Below are positions 50,189-61,119 of a DNA stretch of 64,000 bases, piece after piece. Every line of letters starts with the position of its first letter. Position 1 is the stretch's first letter. The stretch is from NCBI GenBank assembly GCA_905220665.1, contig CAJNAR010000183.1, forward strand, positions 87,605-151,604. The letters run 5' to 3'. Made by a program: the position numbers and the translations under genes. The DNA is from Albugo candida. Taxonomy: Eukaryota > Oomycota > Peronosporomycetes > Albuginales > Albuginaceae. The notes under the pieces are model-generated. The model saw nothing but the letters and a program-made list of their open reading frames with translations, was not told the DNA's origin and ran no database searches.

Positions 50189-51600
50189 TTAGAGTTGCGT
50201 CAAAACACCATTTGGTGTCGCTGAAAGCAATGTCGAATCGTCCGCAAAAAATAATCCAGTTGCGACAGTCGTGCCATTAATCCAAATGCCATGTTCTTCA
50301 TGTTGACGAAGTAAATTTCCGAAAGGTTCGATCGTCATCAGAAAAAGTAATGCTGAGAGAGGATCACCTTGTTTGACTCCACGTTGTGGTGTGATGGACG
50401 GTGTGATATTTCCATAAATTATCAACTGCGCCTTTGTGGTAGTGTACAAAAGACGAACCCAGTCGATGAAGCGTTTTCCAACGCCCATCTTTTCCAAAAC
50501 GCGAAACATGTACGTCCAATTGACTCGATCATATGCTTTCTCAAAGTCGAGAAAAGTCGCATAAGCTTCCTTCCCACGATGAGTGACCAAGTCTTGAATG
50601 TCGGTCAGATGTCGAATATGGTGATGCATTGACCTTCCTCGCACGAATGCTTTTTGATCTTGATGGATCAATTTTGGCAAAAAACGTTGCAATCGATACG
50701 CCAACACTTTTGAAAGTACTTTCACATCGACGCTAAGCAGTGCGATCGGTCGATAGTTGCCAGGATCACCTCGTGATCCTTTTTTGTATAAAAGTGTGAT
50801 TGCCGAGTGACGTTGTGATCGAAGTAAAATTCCTTTTTCCAGCTGATATTCGAACACGATCTTCAGACACTCTCCAAACGTTTCCGGATCAAGCTGACAA
50901 AATGCAGCTGGTAGTCCATCCATACATGTAGAAGAACTACTCCGCATGTGCTTGATCGCTTCCGCCATCTCGGTCGTACTTAACCGAGTGGAGAGACGGT
51001 CTTGCTCTGCTGAGGCAAGGGAAACTTGAATCGATTCGAGTAACTTTTTTTGCTTTCTTGCACTTGGAACATTTGAGTCGGTCTCTGAGCTATAAAGAGA
51101 GCCCATGACACCACCCCAATGATCTCTGAATTCTTCAATAATCTCCCTCGGGTTCGATGTCACGGTACCACATTTTTTTGTAACATTTTCGATCGGCACG
51201 CGACGACAAGAACTATCCGAAGGGCGACAAAAATGCTTGGAAGAGTTCTCCATATGCTTCACGTGATGGTCGAAACTTGTATCTTGGTTGTATTTCGCGT
51301 TGTTTTCGACTGAAATCCTAAATTGTTGGAGACTCGATTCGTAAAAATACCGTGACTCATTGGTGTCTTGGATGCGATATCGAGCTGCTGCGAATTCCAA
51401 AACACGCTGGCTAGACTCAACATCACGTCGGCTATCTTTTGCAACCTTTTGTTTAATGCGTGGAAGCTGTTTCTTGATTTTCGTCTTCCAACTTTCCCAC
51501 ATTTTACCGGGATTCGAAGTTGTCCGTAACTGCTCGAGCACCAAAATCGCTTCCAATTTGATTGCGTGGACAACTTTAGGATATTCAAATAGTCGTACTG
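50189..51600 (-). pseudogene. LINE ORF2 reverse transcriptase domain
   Basis: An open segment of about 455 residues from the internal ATG at 51,556. The fingers and palm motifs are complete: RSQRHSAITLLYKKGSRGDP, NYRPIALLSVDVKVLSKVLA, IHQDQKAFVRGRSMHHHIRH, FLDFEKAYDRVNWTYMF, QRGVKQGDPLSALLF and the catalytic FFADDSTLLSA (about 50,215-50,250). TAA at 50,189-50,191 ends it; the same frame continues at once with LVQVYCDGSGAKLN. All catalytic Asp residues are present, so only stops disable it. Confidence 0.9.
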
Positions 51601-52441
51601 AACATTTCCAATACCCTCGACCCGGAGATTGAGTTAAATTTGCAAAAGTTACTTTTTGTGCCAGATGATCTCCCGCATGTCGTGGACGAAAATACTAATC
51701 AGAGGTTCTGTACACCATATTGAATAGCTCTTCCGACATGCAGATGTAATCAAGTCGATTCTTGCGCGGTAATGGTCCTGTAAATACTTTTTCAGTCGGA
51801 TGTTGGATTCGCCAAGCGTCTACCACACCCAACTATGAAAGCCATTCCAAACACGCTAATCGACTTGGTTCGTGTCGAACTGTTCTACTCGAAGCATCGA
51901 TAGCTGGATCGAGTGGTGTGTTGAAATCACCAAATACGATATGTGTTGCGGTCGATTCGAAAGTGTTGGAAAGAAATAACTCATAAAAACCCACTCGTTT
52001 CTCGGCCTTGACCGGTGCATATACATTGTGAATATACACCGGTGCATCGTGAATGATAAGACGCAAAACCAAATAACGATTTCGAATGTTTCGTTCGGTG
52101 AGTTCTTCAGCTGTTGAGTAATCGGGAAAGTCTTAACGAAGGATTCTCATGACGCCGCCACTGCGGTTTTGAGTCGGATGGAGAAAAGCACTGTTGTGGT
52201 CATTGACAAACATTATGTGTTGCATTTTTGAGGATAATAAAAACTGAAATGAGTCCAGTTGGTTGCGATCGTGAAACTTGGTTTCTTGAACACAACAAAT
52301 GGAGTGTTGTGAAAGGATGTGGTCGATAAAAAGATGACCATTTTTATGAATTCCATTAACATTCACTGTGAGTGCTGAGACATTGTTCCACGTTGAAATA
52401 ATCGAGGAGCCCTTAGCATTCACGCTGAAGTGGACCGGCAA
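51600..52441 (-). pseudogene. LINE ORF2 AP endonuclease domain with nonsense codons
   Basis: The motifs of APE-type endonucleases are in one frame and order: SALTVNVNGIHKNGHL, CVQETKFHDRNQLD, RSGGVMRIL, IHNVYAPVKAEKR, VFGDFNTPLDPAID, RKNRLDYICMS and GDHLAQKVTF. Catalytic Asn, Glu, Asp/Asn and His positions look present. Stops at 52,133-52,135, 51,833-51,835 and 51,695-51,697 interrupt it. The frame opens at TTG near 52,441 with no ATG, so the true ORF2 start is uncertain; it overlaps the end of ORF1. This domain would cut target DNA. Confidence 0.85.
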
Positions 52442-54911
52442 TCAGACTCATTTCACCATCTTCTTTTGAGAGATGAAGTGTTGCTTTCTCTTCAGGGAAA
52501 AAGCTGAGATTGACTGAGAGCTCGCCAATATCGCCACAGAGAAGTCCTTGCCATTTACCACCAAACCATTGAGACCAACACTTTATGCCCACATCGGAGC
52601 GTAACAAGATGAGCACATTGATGGGGAGTAAACGACAATGGTGACCCGGAATCCAGATCACTGGTCTATCGGTGAGATAGTGGATCCAGTGATCGTTTGT
52701 GTAAAATATCGGGGCAGTAGACATAAATAACAATTCCAATAATGCGAGAGCTTTGGTCGCCCGAGTCAAACCGTGAACAGTGTCCGGCACTGACTTCCAC
52801 CACGGCATCACTTTCTCGAACAATACAGCTCTCTTTAAGGGAACTTTCCACCAACGTGGCGATTCCATCGCGTCGTAAACGTGACATCTTCGCCGAGATT
52901 GTGCGCTGCAAAAACGCGATTGATTAGAAGTAGATGTGCTACTTCGTCCAACGCAGGATCATTCGACTCCATGCATGAAATAAGCACCCCATGCATAGTG
53001 ATGGGATGATCTAATGCTGCCCGGATGATTTGGTCCGGGTTAGTACAAAATTGTACCAGCCGACGCACATGAGGGATGCACGCATCGGCTTGAACCAGCT
53101 TGTCCGGTCGAAGCTGGTGGAGTGCTGTTCTGGAATCCATTTCCATGAGCTCTCCGATTTGACCAATTCGAGTTGGGCGCTCTGCTTTTTCCACCGTTGT
53201 ATGACGCTTCTTCTAAAAGTGGGCCGCCTCTTTCGAAGTGGCTTTCTCTTTTGGCATCCGTGCTTTCGCGGGAATAATTTGAATGCGGTTGCCATGCTCC
53301 GGATTGGCAACCGCTTGGACTTCTTCGACTTCCACCTCCATGGTTGCGAGCACAGCAAAGTAATTGCTTGTCGCCAACGTCGGGAGCGCCCGATGTGGTG
53401 CATTGGAAACCATTTGGTCGAACGGCTCAGTCCGATTACGCTTTCCCCGTGTCCATGCCAACTGCATGTATGTGTCACCATCCTTCTCCACCCGTGGATG
53501 GGAAGATGATTGACTTTTCAATTGGAGGATTGGGGGAGTAGGCTGAGATAAGGCTGGTGACCCTGGTGGTGAGATTGAGGGAGGACCGTTGAGCTCCAAC
53601 GAAATTTGGTCGGAATGTTTTCGCTCCGGTCGCCTCGTCTCCAGTTCCTGAATTTGAACTGGCTTCTCCACCTTTTTAGGGACCACCGCGACTGTTTTTG
53701 GCGTGGTTGTTTGTTTTTGTTTTTCATGTTGTCGTTGAGCTTGTTTTTGCTTCTGAGGTTGAGTGTGATTTGTGTTTGTTTTTTGTTGTTGTGCTTCTGT
53801 TTGTTTTCGTTTGGCTGTTGTCGCGCTCCCGTGGATAATGCAGCACCCAAATCCAAGCAGTAAGGACCACGTTGACCAAAACGTGGTCGTTCCGTTGGAA
53901 TAGGAGCATTCTTACCCCGTACTGGGTAAAGCTGGTTGTCGTAAGCGATTTGTTCAATCACTTTACCAACTCTAACCAGTTGTTGGGGACACGTCAAACA
54001 GCCAAAGTAAACTCGCCAAGTCGACATCACCACTTCCCTGGTGGGAATCGTCTCGCGAAAGGTGTCATACACCACTTGACACCCGAGTTGGTGAAGAGCA
54101 CGGAGAATGTTGTTCCGTTCCTCCTCCACGCCCACACCGAACACATCGAGGTAGTACTTTGTTTCAAGAGTATCAAACTCCCGAAAAAAGTACTTTTCCC
54201 CAAGGATAGTCACCGGCTGACACTCCAACTGCTGGCAGGCATCCGCCGTGGTGACCATCACCCTAATGTTGCCCCCAGGCATTTTCGACACCTGAGCGAT
54301 TGACCGGCTCTCCAGTAGGCTTTCAAAAACCGGATTACCGTGGTCTCGCATCAGGGATGTTAGGCATTTGGGGTACGGGTCAAGGACTGGCCCGTCTCCA
54401 AGACCATCGGGAAGGTTGCTTTCCGGATTTGGAAAGGTCTTGCTGCTTCCAATTTCGCAGACAAAACAGACCAATCCGGGTGCTCCCCATTAGCATATAG
54501 CTGCAGTATAGCCTCGATATCCGAGGCTTTTGGCTTTGGGAGCTCCACGCGAAATTCCGCCCGAGCTCTAGCCTGGTCCTTACGTAAGGACTCCTGCGAC
54601 TTGATTATTTCTGCCAAAGTGGGACCTTTGGTGTCGTCCACACTTGCAGTTGCAGTTGCCTTTGGGTCACTCTGTGACGAGGCAACGACAGTACCGCTTG
54701 TACCACCGGTACCACATCCTACACCGGTAGTACCGGTATTACCCTGTACCGTCACACTGGGGGTGAGGGTACTTTCCACGTCATCACATAGGGGTGATGA
54801 CTCATCAACAATCATGCAATCCGCCAAAACAGGGTGACTCATGAGGGTTGCCACGTCACTACAAGTGGACGCTAGCACCCTTGGTTGTGTCGATATGTCG
54901 ACTTGAACCAT
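52413..54911 (-). pseudogene. LINE ORF1, three frameshifts
   Basis: Starts at ATG 54,909-54,911 (MVQVDISTQPRVLASTCSDV). A Thr/Gly-rich N-terminal part is followed by PTLAEIIKSQESLRKDQARA and AEFRVELPKPKASDIEAI. The frame changes near 54,400 (then SLMRDHGNPVFESLLESRSI and TLETKYYLDVFGVGVEEERN), near 53,600 (then ATSNYFAVLATMEVEVEEVQ), and near 52,850. There is one stop at 53,213. The middle region is Gln/Asn/Lys-rich. ORF1 proteins of LINEs bind the element RNA; no zinc knuckle or RRM is obvious here. The neighbouring frames overlap, so each break can be explained by a one- or two-base indel. Confidence 0.7.
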
Positions 54912-55003
54912 TGTTTTCGAGACGAAAGAGTTGAAAAAAGTAGTTTTTCGAGTTGTTTTGTACTAGCTTGGCGGGTTACTTAGTAGCCGGCAAATTGAGA
55001 AGT

Positions 55004-55019
55004 CGTACCCAGCTCAGTC
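55004..55019. repeat. LINE target site duplication, right copy
   Basis: CGTACCCAGCTCAGTC, matching 47,893-47,908 base for base. It abuts the LINE 5' end, whose minus-strand sequence starts ACTTCTCAATTT, as does the other copy. Confidence 0.85.
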
Positions 55020-55210
55020 GGTGAGGCACTTGAGCGCATGGACCACCGACCGGAGGTCGTTAGTTCGATCTCAGGCAGTGTGGGCAGCGGTTTGAGCCCA
55101 CCCAAGCAATAAGCTTGGAAAATATCTGCTTCCCTAGGTCTGAAGTCAGCCTTAAGTGATATTCTCACGGTCAGGGGCTCATGATAGGATAAGGAAGGTA
55201 GTTAAAGAAC
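55004..55210 (+). mobile_element. tRNA-like SINE, split by the LINE
   Basis: The first 80 bases are tRNA-like, with a box A (CAGCTCAGTCGG, 55,010-55,021) and a box B (AGTTCGATCTC, 55,062-55,072), an RNA polymerase III internal promoter arrangement. A non-tRNA body follows to about 55,200. The first 16 bases are duplicated at 47,893-47,908, where the missing 5' end (..GAGGGGGTC) should lie, so the LINE landed inside box A. The right boundary is not visible. It could instead be a solo tRNA pseudogene; no good acceptor stem or anticodon arm could be drawn by eye. Confidence 0.6.
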
Positions 55211-55593
55211 CAGTTAAACAGTGTATTGAAACTCTTGACAAAGTAATCACTTGATTGAACTAGATTCCAGCAATATTTAGGTGAGCATGCTCTATACCAT
55301 TTGGGTATGTATTCACTGTACTCTGCATTTCATATATTTGTAACCCACGAATTCAATTTCTATACTGACAACGTCAAATTTCCAAACCTTTTTTTTTTGC
55401 TCAACCAACACGCACAGTACCCAGACAATGTTACCTCGCTCTTCAAGATTCTCTCGAGATCATCAACAACAACCGTCGCAATGTCGAACCTATATTTCCA
55501 TATCATTTTGGCATCCTTTGGCTAGTTCGCACTACGCCGAAACATGTCACTCGTTATCCTCATACCTCGGTCAGAATCGCGAACCCGGAAAGT

Positions 55594-56103
55594 ATGCTTA
55601 CGATACTTGCAGACAACGTCTGCATGTGCGACAACGTCCTTTCAATGGAGGTGTTAGGTGCCAATGCATACAACATCATTGAAACAAGCCTAGGTGAAAA
55701 AGTCAAGTGCGAATTCTTTAACGTGGACACTGGCAAAGCAGAGTTTACTACTGGAGTAGGAAGCAGTATTTACGGAGAAGAATTTCCGAAAATTGTTCCT
55801 GGTTTTACCACAATAAATGGATGTAGCACTGAAACACAGTGTGAGCAGACTAACAAATTGGCAACACCCACTTGCGAGAATAAAGGGAACCTGTTCCGGA
55901 ATGTGGCTTTCATTTATAAGGACGGATTTCCATTCAACATGACATACGCTCCGTCTCTTGAGAATTGTGTTGCTGAATCGAAGGGTCCATACATCACCTA
56001 CGATGACGAAACAAAACGTTGTCTTGAAATGGACAAGATTCATTCCATCGTTGCCAGTGATGGTTTCACATCTGGGAATCGTACAAGTAGATTTGAGAAG
56101 TGA
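55594..56103 (+). CDS. Cysteine-rich protein, probably secreted, start uncertain
   Basis: 170 codons (169 aa) from ATG at 55,594, ending at TGA. About ten cysteines are spread through it (CMCDN, KCEFF, GCSTETQCEQ, TCENKG, ENCVAES, KRCLEMD), suggesting an extracellular disulfide protein. From this ATG there is no signal peptide. The frame is open back to 55,369 without another ATG. A short signal-like ATG ORF (MSNLYFHIILASFG, 55,481-55,525) lies just upstream in another frame. So either a small intron joins a signal exon, or the gene is 5'-damaged. It sits next to the SINE/LINE junction. I recognise no family; an effector-like secreted protein is a reasonable inference. Confidence 0.5.
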   Translation: MLTILADNVCMCDNVLSMEVLGANAYNIIETSLGEKVKCEFFNVDTGKAEFTTGVGSSIYGEEFPKIVPGFTTINGCSTETQCEQTNKLATPTCENKGNLFRNVAFIYKDGFPFNMTYAPSLENCVAESKGPYITYDDETKRCLEMDKIHSIVASDGFTSGNRTSRFEK

Positions 56104-57531
56104 GGTGTCGAATCTTTGCAAATGAAACAAATTTCCATAAAAATCATGTCTTTGCCTTGTATTAGTCTCTTTACACACGCAACCAACCACCCTTCTAAAC
56201 AGACCTTCTTCTTGTCCGCTTTTGGATCAAAATGTACATAGATACAAAGCGTTCCCTCCGCGTTGTTGATTCTTGACGCGCAAAAATGATACTGGGCCAG
56301 GTGAAGACGTAGAACGATAGTCTATTGACTCGTTTTTCACAAAGTATCACTGAGGTCACTCCTCCTTTTCCTAACACAATGGCGCTCACCAAATCCTGGA
56401 CATGACAGCAGTTCTTCTGCTATCACACTTCACACTGCTTTTCATTGCGTCATGAGCGAGCTATTCGAAACAAAGGTATAAGCCAGAGTTGTCCAATGAT
56501 TCAAGTCAATTTTAAACTCGTATATTTCCCACCCAATTTGAAAGACTTCACAGAGGAGAAGGTTTCACAGCTATCATACTTCCGATAGAAGCAATACGTG
56601 TACAGTAAGAGAAAGCAGCGTCGTCTTTCTTTGTTTCGGTATCTTTAGAGGCGTTGCTATTTGTCGTCACCTTACTGTCACTTGAAAGCAGCTAATCCAT
56701 GTAGCTATCGGTCTTGTGTGACTGTGATTCATCACGAAGCGAGATACAATATCGAACAGGTGAATGCTCACCATTTTAGAAACAAAATGACTTCTATCTT
56801 TTTGTTAGCTTGCAAAGTGAAGGCGCAAAATGAGTCAAAACGTTACTATGTCAAGACGATTACCTTGCGTTAAGCGGTCTACATTGCCTTCGTAAAATAC
56901 CATGCGGATTAGTACGGGAATACAAACTGGTGCTGTGATACGAAACAACGGAATCATTCTAATCTCCTATTTCGTTTCTGCGGTTGGAATCCTCACCTGG
57001 TGTCAGGTTGCAATAGTAATGGCAATAAATTCGATCTGTCTTATGTTGACTCCTCGTTATTGCTTATAAGTGCACCAAATCATATCGCAAAGATAAATTC
57101 GAGCTTTTCATCTTCGCTTTTCTGCTTCATGATGTGAAATCGGAATTATTTTTTCTTAGTAATTGATTTCATCGTATGGGTGGGGACACACGGCTTTGAT
57201 GGATCCATGCAAACGAGCTACTATCTCGTTGACCTTTACAATTTTCATACCTATTAGCTGGCAACTATGCATTGCTATCATTGTTTATTTGTACACAGAG
57301 AGTGAAGTTCCAATTCTGATCCATTAGTTCTTAATTCAGATGTCAAATCAACGCTACGTCTGTTGTAGTTTGCTTGATTTTTGATATGAGAATGTTGGCT
57401 TCTACAAATGTGCTTCTTCATCAAGATCATGGTTCCGAAAACTTTCTGAGCATGCAATCCAGTTGTAAGCTCGTATCTGACATGTCGCTACCAAAACATC
57501 GACAACTCCGATCCACGTAGTGTAAAGAAGG
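56104..57531. other. No gene recognised
   Basis: About 1.4 kb between two small cysteine-containing genes. The 56,661-56,873 plus-strand ORF begins at TTG and shows no feature. Confidence 0.45.
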
Positions 57532-57864
57532 ATGGATCAACAAAAAAGAGCAGTCATGGCCCTTTTTTTCATTTCGATTCTAATCCTAGTGCATTGTTCC
57601 ACTCACTTGATCTCGGACATGTACAAGGCGTTCTTGAAGATTTTATGCCTGAGTTGTTTTGCAAACTGCGAGGTCGCTTTAACTTCTTGGAAGAGAAACG
57701 AACGAGTCGGTAAAAGAGACACTCTAGGAGGGAGAGGAAGATCAAACTGCCGGAGAATGCTGACGTTCAAAAGTCAACTTGATAGGTTAGCCGTATATCC
57801 AATAAAAAATTGTTTAAATTGTTTTTTCCTTCGTAGTAAAAGCAATATTAGAGTGACCAGTTGA
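57532..57864 (+). CDS. Small secreted protein, possible CCG-family relative
   Basis: 110 aa from ATG 57,532. A hydrophobic signal core (VMALFFISILILVHCS) is followed by THLISDMYKAFLKILCLSCF: the CX2C pair sits about 17 residues after the predicted cleavage site, as in the gene at 39,342, but the Gly of the CCG block is not there (ANCEVALTS follows). A Lys/Arg-rich middle (GKRDTLGGRGRSNCRR) and two C-terminal cysteines complete it. It could be an intact diverged paralogue or a truncated one, since the C-terminal half of the family is not recognisable. Confidence 0.45.
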   Translation: MDQQKRAVMALFFISILILVHCSTHLISDMYKAFLKILCLSCFANCEVALTSWKRNERVGKRDTLGGRGRSNCRRMLTFKSQLDRLAVYPIKNCLNCFFLRSKSNIRVTS

Positions 57865-57869
57865 TGCAG

Positions 57870-59600
57870 TAAATGATGCATGCTTGATCGGGGCGATATT
57901 TTGGGAACTGCAGGAGTTGATTTTCATGAAATAGATCGTTCTTTTCGTTTGAGTATTCGTTATACTTCGAGAATAAGGGGCCATCATAAGTAAACGTCTT
58001 TATGAATACTTCTGATTTCGTCACGGTCGAAAAGGTCCGAGTAATTGTAAGGCGCAGTTGATCAGTCTTTTTGCATCGGTTGTGTTACTACTGGTACGAT
58101 AAAGTATCAGTGATGAATCCATAAATCAAGCTATCATTCTTGTCATTCGTTCCCGATTTTGTAATCTAAAATACATCAGTAGGCGAAGGCACAACCTAAG
58201 CGAGCTCATGGGATGTTTTGCTGATACCCTAAGTAGCATTGAAGACAAACTTAAGAGACGGAAACAACACCGCTCTCGCTTTGACGACTCGGCACGCGCT
58301 TTTTTCCCTCCGCATTCGGCGATGTTCTCGGAACCATAATCACAACCAAGAAACACACACTAATATCGCAGTCGACATTTGATTTTTTCTGCGATATCAG
58401 TTGGTTGACTATATTTACATAATGGAAGCGTTCTCTTATTTCAAAAGTGAAAACAATCTTTACGCTTTCATGGCATACTTATCACAATTGTGTACTTGAT
58501 ATATGAAAAAATCACTTGCGGAATGTGGCTCTCTGTGCCATGAATGTTCCTTTTCTATCTTACTTCGCTTCGTTTATGAAAAAAGACATAAGCGAGCAAC
58601 GTGTAAAACAGCCAGAATCTATTTGCATGATTGTACGAAGAGTTACTCTTGTACAGGTTTTCTAATAAAAACAAATTGCGCCCTATTTCCCATTATGTAG
58701 CAGTAAATGCCATATTGTATACCACGCAAATATTTGCCAACCCAAGTGCGTGACCATTTATGTATGCTTGATGATGCTGATTTGGTTCTCATATGGTCAT
58801 ATATCTCAGTGTATTTGCATCCAACAAGAATCTCTGGTTGTTGGAGATTGATCTTGATATTCTGATACCGCTGTCTGAAGTTATCTTTTACTGGATAGCT
58901 TCCAGCTTGCAGTAGGTCCTGGTATGCACTTAAAACCGACGCGTATTTCGATCAAGCTCCACCGAATAGACACCAAAATTGCAGCCATGTCAACGTCCAG
59001 CTTCTCACTAATGTCTGATTTCATTTTCAATCCTAATCCCAAGCCTTGTGCGGTTCAATGCTGTGCACTTCATCTTCTGCAAGTTATTTTGAAGTTCACC
59101 GGTATCAAGCTGCTTTCATTTGGCTATTAACAAATGATGCTGCACTCGCTTTGCCTCCGCAACTAGACCAGTAATTGTCCACCGTCTTTGGAGGGCGTCA
59201 AACCTCTTTGGAAACAAATGCGGCCACGACAAGGTATCTGAAAAGCGTACTAGTATAGAACGTGTGTAGAAATAATTGAAGACTGTCACGTCCTATTAAT
59301 CAAATACACAAAAGGATCACACTCTTTCCGGCGCTCCGATTGTCTGGTATGAGAAGAATGGTCAAATGACCCATTTACGGTAAAAAATGTATCATATCTA
59401 CTGAATGTACACGGCGATGGGTGACACAAAGATTAGTAAATTGGCTGCAAAGTAATACAATCATTCTGCAGTGCAGCATCAGATTAGCGTGCACAATATA
59501 GATTTCTATTCCTCGGCTATACAGCGGCAGCACACAATAATATATGATACTTTGAATGTCAAGGTAAAATCCTTGTCAGCAAAAGAAAAAACAAAATCTC
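57870..59600. other. No gene recognised
   Basis: About 1.7 kb. ORFs at 58,126-58,356 (minus), 58,503-58,700 (plus; CGSLCHECSF contains a CX2C pair but no clear signal peptide) and 58,924-59,130 (plus) are too weak to call. Confidence 0.4.
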
Positions 59601-59602
59601 AT

Positions 59603-60147
59603 TTATTTATTTTGATCATTTATCGGACCGTTTGATCCTGAGGTTTGAGTAGGTTTAATGATGCCAAACGTGTACTTGCCATCGACGTTGTATCCGAACT
59701 CGATATGGTGAGTCTTGACAAGCGCAGCGCCAATGAACCAATTACAATTGCCACTCGGTAGAACGGCAAAAAAGCATTTGTTGTTCTTTATCTTCCCAAA
59801 GTAATTTTCCTTCGAAAATACAAAAGCTTAGATGACGGCATGGGACTTCAGGAGGGCGACGGTCAACAGATACAATATTGCACTTAATTTGCACGAAAGC
59901 TGGATATGCCATCTACCAGCTCGGCTTCAGCTCTCAGATGGCGGGAGAAAGTGCGTAGTTTAACGATCGATTCATGGTCATTTATCACATCGAAAATAGT
60001 AGGATGTCCGATGAAGTTTTGCAAAACTCGGCTGTGGGTAGCTTTGGATGCTTCTGTATCTGATGCATGAGTAGACTGAGAATGTCCAGAAATAGTAACC
60101 GCTGACTCTCATGCCAATCCATCAATGAAGAAGCGGATAAGAAGCAT
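59603..60147 (-). pseudogene. Pepsin-type aspartic protease relic (C-terminal part)
   Basis: The minus-strand frame 59,827-59,603 reads AFVFSKENYFGKIKNNKCFF, then AVLPSGNCNWFIGAALVKTH and HIEFGYNVDGKYTFGIIKP, ending at TAA. This fits the end of A1 family aspartic proteases: a Cys-containing strand, the hydrophobic I(L/I)G block, and a last strand ending F(G/A). Just upstream in another frame is MAYPAFVQIKCNIVSVDRRP (59,912 and on). In a third, open from 60,108 to 59,884, is ISGHSQSTHASDTEASKA to LRTFSRHLRAEAELVDGISS. A short hydrophobic ATG start lies at 60,145. No DTG/DSG catalytic motif was found, so the N-terminal lobe is missing and the rest is broken. Assignment is by pattern only. Confidence 0.5.
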
Positions 60148-60149
60148 TA

Positions 60150-61119
60150 GAAGAAAGGATGATTTTCAGACTTGTACGTAGTTGAAGCATCGTATCATAT
60201 ATGAGTGCTATCCTTGCTCGATACATCAGGCATAGAAAAAAGGCTCATATTGTCCAAATTATTGGTTTGTGCGATAGTATATTAGCACAAGACTGATCAG
60301 ACGGGTCAAAGGATAAGGATGATGCAGATGCGGATTGTTTACACCTACAAGGGACAGTGCTTCATATAAAATAAATTGTGTCCGCGAGATGTGCTTTGTC
60401 TTGCAGGCACTTGGGACATAACAGGTGGAGAGCGGGCTCACACAGACATATGATCAGCTTGTCTTTTTTCCCAACGTTCAAACGTCCCGCTTGGATAGTT
60501 TCCACTATGCGGACTGCACGCAAGAAAAGGTTTTGATTGGATAGCTTTGCAGGCGAAAAAGAAACAGATATGAGGCTGTCCGTCGAGGCAGTTTTCTGTC
60601 AGTTGGCGTTGCGTATCCCTCCAAACGATCAATCAGAAAGCTCTCATCCCAATCAACACTCCCAGATGTGGGTGGAAAGTTGGCAACTTGGGTAATTTAA
60701 ATTTAATGATCCTTTTGACGACTCACTTTTACAATTATATCATATAATCACTCTTTCTATATGTCCATGATAACACGAAAGCAGTTAGAGAACATCTATA
60801 CTGTTCAACGATGGTGAAATGGTCATGCGCTTCTTCTACTTGATGTCTATAGTGACAAAGAGACTTCCCGATAGAGTTGAGTCTTTAATCCGCGCGATCC
60901 TACTTTCAATTATAGAACCGTAATGAGAAGAAGGAAGACGATTCGTCGAACTCTGCAATTCGCTGTTCAGCTAACTTCTCTAAGCGCTTATTCGAAGTTG
61001 CAAAATCCGATGGGCAATGACTGCACCTGCTAATGGGGAAAACGACACCACCCATTGACGTGTTTGGTCCCTTCAAACGCAGCTATCCCGCTGCCCCTCC
61101 ACCGCACGACGTTTGTTAA
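60150..61119. other. No assignable gene; weak coding-like traces
   Basis: About 1 kb. A minus-strand ORF at 60,438-60,632 contains a cysteine-containing stretch (GQPHICFFFACKAIQSKPF) that could be a fragment of a secreted protein. Nothing else is supported. Confidence 0.3.

Larger units (their letters stand above)
47909..55003 (-). mobile_element. Non-LTR retrotransposon (LINE), younger full-length copy
   Basis: 7,095 bp between two identical 16-bp target duplications (47,893-47,908 and 55,004-55,019). On the minus strand it has a 92-bp 5' UTR, ORF1 (54,911-52,413), ORF2 with AP endonuclease and reverse transcriptase (about 52,441-48,242), and a 333-bp 3' UTR ending in a short A-run. ORF2 keeps one frame throughout and is interrupted only by five stop codons; ORF1 has three frameshifts and one stop. 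It is thus clearly younger than the plus-strand copy at 18,735-25,529, yet still not autonomous. Its 3' UTR carries about 230 bp more than the older copy. Confidence 0.92.

Noticed and set aside
53030..54303. Plus-strand ORFs over the LINE ORF1 (53,030-53,509; 53,606-53,863; 53,872-54,303)
   Set aside because: They are shadows of ORF1 on the opposite strand; leucine/phenylalanine-rich segments come from Gln/Lys codons of ORF1.
55004..55090. A functional tRNA gene
   Set aside because: Box A and box B are present, but no convincing acceptor stem or anticodon arm can be drawn, and the 5' end is separated by the LINE; SINE or tRNA pseudogene is more likely.
57532..58700. A second CX2C small protein at 58,503-58,700
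   Set aside because: It has CHEC but lacks a clear signal peptide and any other family feature; chance is likely.
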